Positions 15,380 to 23,241 of a stretch of 33,122 nucleotides of DNA are shown here, piece by piece (position 1 is the first letter of the stretch; each line of letters begins with the position of its first letter). The stretch is from Chloroflexota bacterium (lineage in GTDB: Bacteria > Chloroflexota > Anaerolineae > UBA7937 > B3-Chlor). The stretch covers positions 1-33,122 of the forward strand of contig JAUWLF010000044.1 of assembly GCA_030613785.1 (NCBI GenBank), given 5' to 3'. The translations under genes and the position numbers were made by a program. The notes below the pieces were generated by a model. The model was not told where the DNA came from, ran no database searches, and saw only the letters and a list, made by a program, of their open reading frames with translations.

Positions 15380-17158
15380 GTGAACAACAAGGGCGGCTAC
15401 ACAGTCTACACCACCGACGTGCTGATCATCGGGGTCGAGGCTGCCGGGGCGTACGCTGCGGTCAAGGCGAGTGAAGATGAGCACGTCGACGTCATCGCCA
15501 TCACCAAGGGGAGCGACATAGCTCGGGCGGGCGCTACAGTGACCGCTTCCCATTCCACCTTCGCCATCGAGTGCCAGGGGCTGCACGACCTGCTTGGTGC
15601 CCCGACGGACACCCGCGATAGCCCCGAGGCTTTCTTCGAGGATGTGATCAAAGAGGGCAAATACGTCAACGATCAGACGCTGGTGGAGAGCCTGGCTCGC
15701 GAGGGTGCCCCCCGCGCAAGAGAACTGGAGGGCTGGGGCTTCGAATGGGACAAGACCCAGTTCTACGCCTCTCCCGGCCACACCTATCAACGAGAGATCT
15801 TCGGACTGAATAGTACCGGTCCGCAGATGTGCAGGGTGATGAATCGCATCCTGGAGAGGCGGCCCAACAGTCAGGTCATGGGAAACATGCTGGCGCTGGA
15901 TCTCCTGACCTCCGGCGGTGAGATCGCTGGGGCAGTGGCCCTCGACTTGCTGACCGGCGAACTCGTCGTCTTCCAGGCCCAGTGTGTGATCATCGCCACG
16001 GGTGGAGCGCAGGCTCTGTACCCCTACGTCTCCACGGGCAAGGAGATGACGGGGGATGGGCACGCCATGGCGTGCCGGGCCGGGGTCGAATTCCACGACA
16101 TGGAGTACATCCAGTTCATACCTGGTGAGTTGATATGGCCTCCCGGATGGATGGTTGGTGTTCAGCCCTTCGTGATGTTCGACGGTCTCTACTGGTGGTA
16201 TAACGGGCTGGGCGATCGCTTCATGCGGCGATGGGATCCGATGAAGATTGAAGACGTGACTAGAGATATCAGGAGCATCGGTGTGGCCACCGAGGTGCTG
16301 GAGGGCCGGGCAAGCGAGCATGGGGGCATCTACGCGTCTTTCGCACATCTGCCATCGGACGTTATTGACAACGTGGGAAGGACCAGGCGCAGAGGCTGGA
16401 TCTCGTCATCTGGTTTCGACTACAACCCGCTGGTTGAAATGATGAAGGAGGGATTAGCCCTGGAGTTTGCCAACTACTGCCATTTCTGGATGGGCGGTAT
16501 CAAGATCAACGTGGATGGGGAGACCAACATCCCGGGACTGTACGCGGCTGGGGAGTGTGCTGGCGGGATGAATGGCGCCAACCGGATTTCTGGCGTCGCG
16601 TTGACCCAGTGCATCGTGCAGGGAGCGCGTGCGGGAATGGCGGCAGCCGCTCATGCCAAGAAGACCTTGAGGCGGGAGGTGGACTGGGGGCAGGTGGAGG
16701 CATGCAGGGAATGGGTATTCCGCCCTCTGGAGCGAGAAGACGGCACCAGTCCCATGGAGCTACGTGACCAGGTGACGGAGTTCGCCATGGCCAAGACGGG
16801 CCCTGTACGAGACCAGGAGATGCTGGAGGGAGCCATCGGCGAGGCGGAGAGGCTGAAGAAGGTGGAGCTGCCCCATCTGTACTGCAGGACCAAGAGCCCG
16901 GCATACAACCTGGAGTGGGTGCAGGCCATCCAGACCGTGAACATCGTGCAGGTAATGGAGATCGTGGCACATTCCGCACTCCCGGTGAAGAACAGCCGAG
17001 GTGCGCACTATCGGCGGGACTATCCGGATACGGATAACGACAACTTCATCAAGAACGTGGTGGCCAAGCAGGTGGATGGTCGTTGCCAGGTCCGGTTTGA
17101 ACCCGTGAAGATCACATCTATTACACCGCCCAAGGGAAGGAGACCATACCCCGGATGA
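15380..17158 (+). CDS. FrdA/SdhA-like FAD flavoprotein with altered active-site motifs
   Basis: 592 residues from GTG 15380 (AGGGAGG upstream). Overall it follows the fumarate reductase/succinate dehydrogenase flavoprotein fold: R280 (GDRFM), H368 (CHFWMGG) and R402 (NGANRISG) match the Arg/His/Arg of the catalytic site, and the late FAD motif is LYAAGECAGG. Three features differ. The dinucleotide motif is G18-V-E-A-A-G rather than GxGxxG. The segment that carries the covalent flavin His in FrdA reads RAGATV without it, so FAD is probably non-covalent. The substrate-binding HPTG reads IPGE (QFIPGE, I247-P248). No transmembrane partner gene (FrdC/D or SdhC/D) follows. An alpha,beta-unsaturated or related acid is a plausible substrate; fumarate itself is doubtful. 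Confidence 0.85.
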   Translation: MNNKGGYTVYTTDVLIIGVEAAGAYAAVKASEDEHVDVIAITKGSDIARAGATVTASHSTFAIECQGLHDLLGAPTDTRDSPEAFFEDVIKEGKYVNDQTLVESLAREGAPRARELEGWGFEWDKTQFYASPGHTYQREIFGLNSTGPQMCRVMNRILERRPNSQVMGNMLALDLLTSGGEIAGAVALDLLTGELVVFQAQCVIIATGGAQALYPYVSTGKEMTGDGHAMACRAGVEFHDMEYIQFIPGELIWPPGWMVGVQPFVMFDGLYWWYNGLGDRFMRRWDPMKIEDVTRDIRSIGVATEVLEGRASEHGGIYASFAHLPSDVIDNVGRTRRRGWISSSGFDYNPLVEMMKEGLALEFANYCHFWMGGIKINVDGETNIPGLYAAGECAGGMNGANRISGVALTQCIVQGARAGMAAAAHAKKTLRREVDWGQVEACREWVFRPLEREDGTSPMELRDQVTEFAMAKTGPVRDQEMLEGAIGEAERLKKVELPHLYCRTKSPAYNLEWVQAIQTVNIVQVMEIVAHSALPVKNSRGAHYRRDYPDTDNDNFIKNVVAKQVDGRCQVRFEPVKITSITPPKGRRPYPG

Positions 17159-17547
17159 GCGAAGGGGAAGAGAAAAAGGACGTCATCATTGCCAAGGTTC
17201 TGCGCTTCGATCCGGCCACTGATGAAGCCCCTCACTTTCAGACCTACGAAGTTCCGAAGTACGAGGTGGGGAGACAGACGGTTTCTAAGGTGCTGGAGTA
17301 TATCTTCGAGAACATCGATCCTAGCCTGAGTTACTACCATACGTGCAACCGTGGGATCTGCAACGGATGCGTGGCCATGATCAACAGCAAGGCAGAACTG
17401 ATGTGCATGACTGAGTCACCGCACGAGGTGACCATCGAGCCGGTGCCGCACCATAGAGTGATTCGCGACCTGGTAGTGGTACCAGAGGACGAGGACCGGC
17501 CGCGAAGGAGGATCATGGAACGCAGCGGCAAGTCCAAGTATCTGTAG
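17155..17547 (+). CDS. Single-domain [2Fe-2S] protein, FrdB/SdhB N-terminal-like
   Basis: 130 residues; its ATG overlaps the flavoprotein stop by four bases (ATGA), so the two are made together. It shows only the N-terminal plant-type ferredoxin domain of FrdB/SdhB: C64, C69, C72 and C84 (in HTCNRGICNGC...MC) with exactly the SdhB spacing (C-x4-C-x2-C-x11-C). The family C-terminal half with [4Fe-4S] and [3Fe-4S] clusters (about 100 residues more) is missing; after C84 come only about 46 mostly acidic and basic residues. It likely binds the flavoprotein and gives or takes one electron at a time, with the polyferredoxin upstream as a possible partner. Confidence 0.9.
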   Translation: MSEGEEKKDVIIAKVLRFDPATDEAPHFQTYEVPKYEVGRQTVSKVLEYIFENIDPSLSYYHTCNRGICNGCVAMINSKAELMCMTESPHEVTIEPVPHHRVIRDLVVVPEDEDRPRRRIMERSGKSKYL

Positions 17548-17560
17548 GAGGCTCAGCTAC

Positions 17561-18694
17561 GTGAACCAGACTTCTGACTTCCATGAATTCCCCGAGGCCG
17601 AGTATCAAGGGCGCTATGAGCGAGCTCGCAAGCTCATGGCGGAGGCGGGGCTGGATGCCCTCTTTGTGAGCGAAGACAACAACTATCGCTACTTCACCGG
17701 GCACTTGCCTCCTACCAAGAACAGGCCAACGCTGTTCGTCCTTCCCATGGATGGGGCACCCTTCATCATCGCAGCCACCTATGGGTCGGCCGCGGCCAAG
17801 CAAATGTCCTGGGTGCAGAAGATCCTGGAGTACGAGGTGCCCCTGAAAGCTGAGGATCTGCGAGAGGCCCTCTCCGGAGCGGGTCTGGACGGCAAGATCA
17901 TTGGTACCGAGGCGCATGACCGCTTCTTCGGGGCCGCGGGAATGGGTGTGTCTCACGGCGAGTACCAGCGGCTCCGGGAGCAGATGTCGGGCGCGACCTT
18001 CCGAGATGCTTCGGAGTTGACTTGGGGGCTGAGGATGGTCAAGTCGCCTCTGGAACAGGAGTGCCTGGCCAAGGTGTGCGAGATCACAGGCCGTGCGTAT
18101 CAGCGTACGTTTAGCGAAGCGCGACCTGGCATGACGGAGAGCCAGGTGGGTCAGATTCTGATCGGGGCCATGATGGAGGAGGGCGCCGATCTCCCCTCGC
18201 AGGGGAGACCTGGGCCCTGCGCTTTTCTGATCGTAGACGCCAGCAGGCCCTTGGGGGACCTTCATGCGCCGACGGACAAGCCTCTGGGGCCTGGCGATCT
18301 GCTGCACATAGACACGGGAGCGATCTACAATGGGTACTGTGCTGATTTCGCCCGCCTGGCCACGGTGGGTCCGGCGAGCGATGCCCAGAAGGCCCTATGG
18401 CAAGAGGTTCGCCGGAGAATGGACGACTCGCTGAGCGTCGTGGGCGCAGGTAACCGGTTGGGGGATATCTCAGTCCACTGGCATGGGGTTGGGCTGGATG
18501 GAGTCGAACCGCCCTTCGTGGGCAACCACGACGATCTGCTGATGGAAGCGGGCATGGTGCTCGCTCTGGAAGAGATCATCTACCCCGAAAGTGGTGAGAC
18601 CTTTCACCTTGAGGAGAACGTGATCGTGACCGCGGAGGGGTACGAGCTGTTGACCAAGATCGATTCGGGACTGTACCTGATCGCCGATGACTAG
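17561..18694 (+). CDS. M24-family metallohydrolase (prolidase/creatinase fold) with shortened catalytic domain
   Basis: 377 residues from GTG 17561 (AGGAGG nine bases upstream). The N-terminal creatinase domain (to about 160) is followed by the pita-bread domain with all five metal ligands: D251, D262, H308, E337 and E351. Spacings match Pyrococcus prolidase (11, then 29, then 14 residues) except between D262 and H308, 46 residues instead of 64. H235 (LHAP) occupies the conserved earlier His position, but the His found seven residues after the ligand His in PepP is Val315 here. It could be an Xaa-Pro peptidase, a creatinase-type amidinohydrolase, or a family member acting on another amide. 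It lies 14 bases after the [2Fe-2S] gene. Confidence 0.85.
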   Translation: MNQTSDFHEFPEAEYQGRYERARKLMAEAGLDALFVSEDNNYRYFTGHLPPTKNRPTLFVLPMDGAPFIIAATYGSAAAKQMSWVQKILEYEVPLKAEDLREALSGAGLDGKIIGTEAHDRFFGAAGMGVSHGEYQRLREQMSGATFRDASELTWGLRMVKSPLEQECLAKVCEITGRAYQRTFSEARPGMTESQVGQILIGAMMEEGADLPSQGRPGPCAFLIVDASRPLGDLHAPTDKPLGPGDLLHIDTGAIYNGYCADFARLATVGPASDAQKALWQEVRRRMDDSLSVVGAGNRLGDISVHWHGVGLDGVEPPFVGNHDDLLMEAGMVLALEEIIYPESGETFHLEENVIVTAEGYELLTKIDSGLYLIADD

Positions 18695-18808
18695 CCGATC
18701 AAGACCTCGCCCGGAGCGGCACCCTGATCACCGGGGCACATGCCAGGGCGAGTAAACGACCCCGCGAGGGGACGTGGGTGCCCTCCCGATACTGTGCAGG
18801 AGGTCTCA

Positions 18809-19981
18809 GTGACTCAGTCCGGCTTTTTTCGACACGAGTTTCCGACGCTCAGCAACATGACCTTTCTCAACACGGCGTTCTGTTCGCCGGTGGCCACGTC
18901 TGTGTATGAGGCTAGTCAGTCCTTCTTGGACGAGAGAATGGCGTCTCCGGATGGGATGCGATCCTGGGATGAGACCGCCGAGGAGACCCGGGCTCTCGTG
19001 GCCCATCTCCTGGGCGCGGACCCGGGCGAGATCGCTTTCGCCACCTCTGCCGCCATGGGTACCAACATTGTGGCCGAGGGTCTCGGCCTGACGTCGGGCG
19101 ACAACGTCGTCTTGGATAATTTGGCTTACCCGACAGACACTATCCTCTGGCAGCGAAAGGCAGAAGAACTCGGCTTTGAGATTCGAAGGATTGCGAACGT
19201 TGATGGGGCTATCCCGTATGAATTGGTTGAAAATGCGGTAGATGACCGGACCAAGCTGATCACCGTGAGCGAGGTTTCCTACATCAACGGTTTCAGATAC
19301 GACCTGGCGCAGTTGGCGGACCTGGCTCATGCACACGGTGCTTTTCTGCTCTCCGATTCCACTCAATCTATCGGCGCGCTGCGCCTGGATGTCAGAGATG
19401 CCGATGCGGACTTCGTGGCTTGCGGTGCATACAAGTGGCTGCTGGGCCCCATAGGGATGGCTTTCTTCTACATCAAGAGGGAGCTGCAGGATCGGTTCGC
19501 TCCCCTCGGCTACGGCTGGAAGCAGATCAGCAAGTATGTGTATACGGATGACCGGACCAAAGCACCTGACGTGAAGCGGTGTAGTTTCTTCGACGATGCT
19601 CGACGCTACGAGTTTGCCTCCATCAACCTCCAGGGCGTCTATGGTCTGCGCGCGGCTGTGCAGTTGCTGGAGGAGATTGGCCTGGAGTGGATTGAGCAAC
19701 GCACGCTCGATCTGAATAGGAATCTCAGGGCCCAGCTAAGCGAGCACGGATTTGAGCTGTTCACACCCTCTGACACGGAGAGTGGCATCACCACGTTCTT
19801 CGTCGAGGAGGAGACAAGCCTGTTCCGGTACCTCAAGGATCGGAACGTCGCTGTCACAGCCAGGATCGGCTGTGAGCAGGTCAGAGTTTCGCCGCATTTC
19901 TACAACACACGGGATGAGATAGATCTGTTCATTCGTCATCTGGTCGACTGGAAGAGGTCAAGAGGAAGCAGTGGGGCTTGA
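18809..19981 (+). CDS. Class V aminotransferase-fold PLP enzyme, paralogue of the left-edge gene
   Basis: 390 residues from GTG 18809 (AGGAGG five bases upstream); a longer frame to 18740 lacks a ribosome site. The PLP-site residues are D183 (LSDSTQS) and K209 (GAYKWLLGP), and the small domain ends SPHFYNTRDEID. It aligns along its length with the protein at 400-1548, with conserved stretches round the lysine and the ending, but has only about half identical residues there. Such enzymes include cysteine desulfurases, kynureninases, isopenicillin N epimerases and ergothioneine C-S lyases. Placement between an M24 hydrolase and a peptide-binding protein suggests that it acts on an amino compound released from the imported substrate. 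The precise reaction is unknown. Confidence 0.85.
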   Translation: MTQSGFFRHEFPTLSNMTFLNTAFCSPVATSVYEASQSFLDERMASPDGMRSWDETAEETRALVAHLLGADPGEIAFATSAAMGTNIVAEGLGLTSGDNVVLDNLAYPTDTILWQRKAEELGFEIRRIANVDGAIPYELVENAVDDRTKLITVSEVSYINGFRYDLAQLADLAHAHGAFLLSDSTQSIGALRLDVRDADADFVACGAYKWLLGPIGMAFFYIKRELQDRFAPLGYGWKQISKYVYTDDRTKAPDVKRCSFFDDARRYEFASINLQGVYGLRAAVQLLEEIGLEWIEQRTLDLNRNLRAQLSEHGFELFTPSDTESGITTFFVEEETSLFRYLKDRNVAVTARIGCEQVRVSPHFYNTRDEIDLFIRHLVDWKRSRGSSGA

Positions 19982-20128
19982 CCAACCCATCCCAGCGACC
20001 TATTCGGAGAAGAAAGACTCAGCGTGAAATCGCCACTGCGAAGAAGGGAGGTGAGAGCAGGCTGCAACTAGAAGGGCTGAACGGAGGTGTCTCGCAAACT
20101 TGTTAATTACACTTAGGAGGAAACGGGA

Positions 20129-21817
20129 ATGCTAACGAAGAACATAGTGTTGAAAGTGCTCGCGCTGGTCACCATGCTCGCGCTGAGTGGGTCTGTGCTG
20201 ATGCTTGCTGGCTGCGGAGCTCCGCCGGCGACGGAACCGCCTGCTGAGCCCACCAAGGCGCCGGAGGGTGCTGAGCCTACGACAGCACCAACGGAAGAGC
20301 CCGCAGCCACCGCGGAACCTGAGTCCGAGGACGCGGCCCGGTACGGTGGCACGCTACATCTGACGGCGAGGGCAATCACCGAGGCTTTCTATCCGCCCAC
20401 TCATACGTCTGAGGCGGCGATGTGGCGGCTTGGACAGGTATTCGGCAGTCTGGTCAGTTGGGTCGTTGGCTCTGTAGAAGGAGACGTCTATCCTGATTTG
20501 GCAGAGAGCTGGGATATCTCGGATGATCGCCTGGAATACACCTTTCACCTGCGCGAGGGGGCCAAGTTCCACAACGGCGATGAGATCACCGCCGAGGACG
20601 CGGCCTTCTCCATTGAGGCCTACTATGCCGATGAGGGTTTGCCCTATGCTGCCAAGTTCGCGGTGGTAGACAAGGTCGAAGCAGTGGACAAGTACACTCT
20701 CAAGATCACGTTGAAGTCCCCCAACCCCTACTTCCTACAGGATTTGGCTAGCGTCCGCGGTAGCGCGGTCATGCCCAAGAAGGTCGTGGAGGAGTTGGGC
20801 GACGAGTTTGGGACGAGTCCCGAGACGACGGTGGGTTCCGGTCCCTTCATGTTTACGGAGTGGAGCGATACGCAACTCGCGTACGCCGCCTTTGAGGACT
20901 TCTACCGCGGCAGGCCGTACCTGGATCACGTAGTGGAGAAGATAGTTGCAGACAGGGCGACCGGAGCGCTGGAGTTCAGGGCTGGCAACTCAGACATCGA
21001 GTATCTGTACAGCCCTGCCAAACAGGAGTTCATGGAAGATCCCAATCTGAGGCCGCTGGTTCACGCGGGCTTGCGCTTGAACACTTGGTGGTGGGCATTC
21101 ACTGTGGACAAGCCACCCTTCGACGACGTTAGGGTACGTCAGGCGGTCAACTATGCCGTGGACAACGCCCAGGCGATCCAGACTGCTCGGGCTGGTATGG
21201 CCATAACGGCCAACCAGTTCATCATGACTGGGCTACTGGGTCACGATGATTCGATCCAGTACTACGCGCGGGATGTGGACATGGTCAAGTCACTGTTGAC
21301 GGACGCGGGGTACCCCGACGGCATGGACATCACCGTCAACGTATGGAATATCGGTGAGTCCGTCACCGAGGCCCAGGTTGTGGCCGCCCAATTGCAGGAG
21401 GCAGGCTTCAATGCTGAGGTGGTTCCCACCGATTTTGGAACCTTCATCACAGAGATGGACAAGGGTACCTACGGCTTCTACTTGACGGGCGAGGCGCTGA
21501 ATCCTAACACGGCGGCGGATATGGTGCGGTTCTGGCATAGCGAGAGTGGGGAGAACAAGAGCCACTACGCCAATCCCGCGGTGGATGCGCTGCTCGACGA
21601 GGCCATGAATGAGCTAGACCTGACGAGGCGAGGCGAATTGCTGGCCGAGGCGGAGAGGCTCATACTTGATGACGCTGCCTACGTGCCGTACATGTACGAC
21701 CAGAAGTACATCGCTGTGCAGCCTTGGGTCCATGGGCTGGAGGATGTCAACATCGCCAACGGTCCTGGTTCGCATTACGCAGTCGTGTTCGACAAGCTGT
21801 GGCTTGATTCGGACTAG
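20129..21817 (+). CDS. ABC transporter substrate-binding lipoprotein, peptide/nickel family (SBP_bac_5)
   Basis: 562 residues; ATG 20129 with AGGAGG eight bases upstream. A type II signal peptide ends in LMLAGC with lipidated C29, followed by a linker of about 40 residues rich in Pro, Glu, Thr and Ala, typical of Chloroflexota lipoproteins, and then the SBP_bac_5 domain (from about 72, with HLREGAKFHNGDEITAEDAAFS and the DxRVRxA-like block FDDVRVRQAVNYAVDN). Such proteins bind peptides, opines, glycosides or nickel outside the membrane and deliver them to DppBC-type permeases, here encoded 5 kb downstream. The ligand cannot be predicted. It is preceded by about 150 bases without clear promoter elements. 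Confidence 0.93.
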   Translation: MLTKNIVLKVLALVTMLALSGSVLMLAGCGAPPATEPPAEPTKAPEGAEPTTAPTEEPAATAEPESEDAARYGGTLHLTARAITEAFYPPTHTSEAAMWRLGQVFGSLVSWVVGSVEGDVYPDLAESWDISDDRLEYTFHLREGAKFHNGDEITAEDAAFSIEAYYADEGLPYAAKFAVVDKVEAVDKYTLKITLKSPNPYFLQDLASVRGSAVMPKKVVEELGDEFGTSPETTVGSGPFMFTEWSDTQLAYAAFEDFYRGRPYLDHVVEKIVADRATGALEFRAGNSDIEYLYSPAKQEFMEDPNLRPLVHAGLRLNTWWWAFTVDKPPFDDVRVRQAVNYAVDNAQAIQTARAGMAITANQFIMTGLLGHDDSIQYYARDVDMVKSLLTDAGYPDGMDITVNVWNIGESVTEAQVVAAQLQEAGFNAEVVPTDFGTFITEMDKGTYGFYLTGEALNPNTAADMVRFWHSESGENKSHYANPAVDALLDEAMNELDLTRRGELLAEAERLILDDAAYVPYMYDQKYIAVQPWVHGLEDVNIANGPGSHYAVVFDKLWLDSD

Positions 21818-22034
21818 AGGGACCGCTAATCGACCTTTGGCTGCTGGCCAACGGGATTCCACGTGGGCACCAGGTGGCTGATCTTTCCCGGTAGCCCGAG
21901 GGGGCTCGGTTCTCGCGGCAACGGCAAGCTCGTAGTCAATTCGTAGCTTCATCGAGCCGGGCCCCCCTCTTGCCAGCTTCGTCAGTCCACACGCAAGTAC
22001 AATCTAGTGACTACTTGGGATGAAAGGAGGCAGC

Positions 22035-23219
22035 ATGATAGGTCCTGTGCACGAGTTGTATCCCTGGGAAGGCCCCATGCTCACCCTGCACCTCGAAGGT
22101 TCCCCACGCGAGATCGGAAAGAGACACGGCGAGGCTTGCAGCAACTGGATCAAGCTGATCGCTGAAGACTACTGGCAAGCCATGGAAAGTCCTCCCATCT
22201 GCATACCACGTAAGGATATCCTTGATGGCATCAGGGAAATTGAGACGTTGATCGTGCAGCATACTGATGAGACCTATCTGGACGAGATGCGGGGCATAGC
22301 CGAGGGCGCGGAGTTGACTTACGAGGACGTCTTCGTCGCCAATTGTGGCTTTGACCTGATGGTTTCGCGGAGCGAGCCCGCTGTCCGGGGAGAGATGTTC
22401 TCCCGATTCGAGCGTCTTGCGTCTCGGTGTGCTTCCTTCGCGGCGTGGGGACGGGCAACGGAAAATGGCAAGATCATCTGTACCCATAACAACGATGGCC
22501 CTCGGTACCCGGCGCAGTTCCAGGTTGTCATGATCGTCAGGCCGGAGGAAGGTCTTGCCTTCATCTCGCCTTCAACTGTAGGCAAGCTGGGGCAGCATTC
22601 CATGATGAACAGCCAGGGGCTCTTGGTCGTGGGCACCGCACTGGACAATGGAACCAAAGACAAGGTGGAAGAAGCCGGAGTGCCACTGGACGTGATCTTC
22701 CGCTACATCGCCCAGAACTGCTCCACGACGGCGGAGGCCGTGGAGGCGCTCGCGGGTCTGCCTTTGGCTGTGGCTGGGAACTTCATGTTCGCTGACAGTA
22801 ACCGGGATGTCGAGCTCATCCATGCCACTCCCTATCTCAGCGCTTCGGTGAAGCCAGAGCCAGAGAGAGACTACCTCCACGTCACCAATCATGCCCTCGT
22901 GGAGGAAGTCAAACCCTATCTTTCCTTGAGGCCTCTCAGCAGCACCCACTACCGATATCAAACGATGGGCAGGGACCTGGAGGCCAACTATGGCCACATC
23001 ACCGAGGCTGTGGCCAAAGAGATCATGAGCAGCCATTATGACTGGTCCGTTCAGGACATACACCCTTGTGAGAATACTCCCTGTCGGCATCACGAGTACA
23101 AGGGCGAGTTGGGTGGCACCAATCGGTGCACTGTGTGGGACCTGGATGCTCTGACGGTCCAGGTGGCCCTCGGCAATCCGTGTGGGGCCGATTGGGTTTC
23201 CGTATCCGAGGTACTGTAG
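22035..23219 (+). CDS. C45-family Ntn hydrolase (acyl-CoA:6-aminopenicillanate acyltransferase-like amidase)
   Basis: 394 residues from ATG 22035, which has AAAGGAGG four bases upstream; ATG 22020 overlaps that site. The family pattern is visible: LEGSPREIGKRHGEA near the start, EMRGIAEGAELTYEDVFVAN about residue 85-103, then the expected N-terminal nucleophile of the mature beta chain, C132, in RCASFAAWGRATENGKIICTHNNDG. Precursors of this family cut themselves before that Cys and then hydrolyse or transfer acyl groups on amides. No signal peptide is seen. Its place inside the transporter cluster, next to an M20 enzyme, suggests removal of an N-acyl group or cleavage of a small peptide bond from the imported compound. 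The substrate is unknown. Confidence 0.88.
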   Translation: MIGPVHELYPWEGPMLTLHLEGSPREIGKRHGEACSNWIKLIAEDYWQAMESPPICIPRKDILDGIREIETLIVQHTDETYLDEMRGIAEGAELTYEDVFVANCGFDLMVSRSEPAVRGEMFSRFERLASRCASFAAWGRATENGKIICTHNNDGPRYPAQFQVVMIVRPEEGLAFISPSTVGKLGQHSMMNSQGLLVVGTALDNGTKDKVEEAGVPLDVIFRYIAQNCSTTAEAVEALAGLPLAVAGNFMFADSNRDVELIHATPYLSASVKPEPERDYLHVTNHALVEEVKPYLSLRPLSSTHYRYQTMGRDLEANYGHITEAVAKEIMSSHYDWSVQDIHPCENTPCRHHEYKGELGGTNRCTVWDLDALTVQVALGNPCGADWVSVSEVL

Positions 23220-23241
23220 AAGCCAGACACGGAGGTCTGCC

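Noticed and set aside
15329-16348. Long open frame of 339 codons on the minus strand
   Set aside because: It lies antisense to the flavoprotein gene, shows no domain pattern or ribosome site, and is the type of shadow frame expected from GC-rich codon use.
18806-19699. Minus-strand frame of 297 codons over the second class V aminotransferase
   Set aside because: The sense strand shows D183 and K209 of a PLP enzyme; the antisense protein has no family pattern.
21893-21911. CCGAG-GGGG-CTCGG hairpin after the binding lipoprotein gene
   Set aside because: Five base pairs and only two Ts follow; too weak to call a terminator.
21998-22003. TACAAT as a -10 box for the C45 gene
   Set aside because: No -35-like hexamer exists at 16-19 bases upstream.
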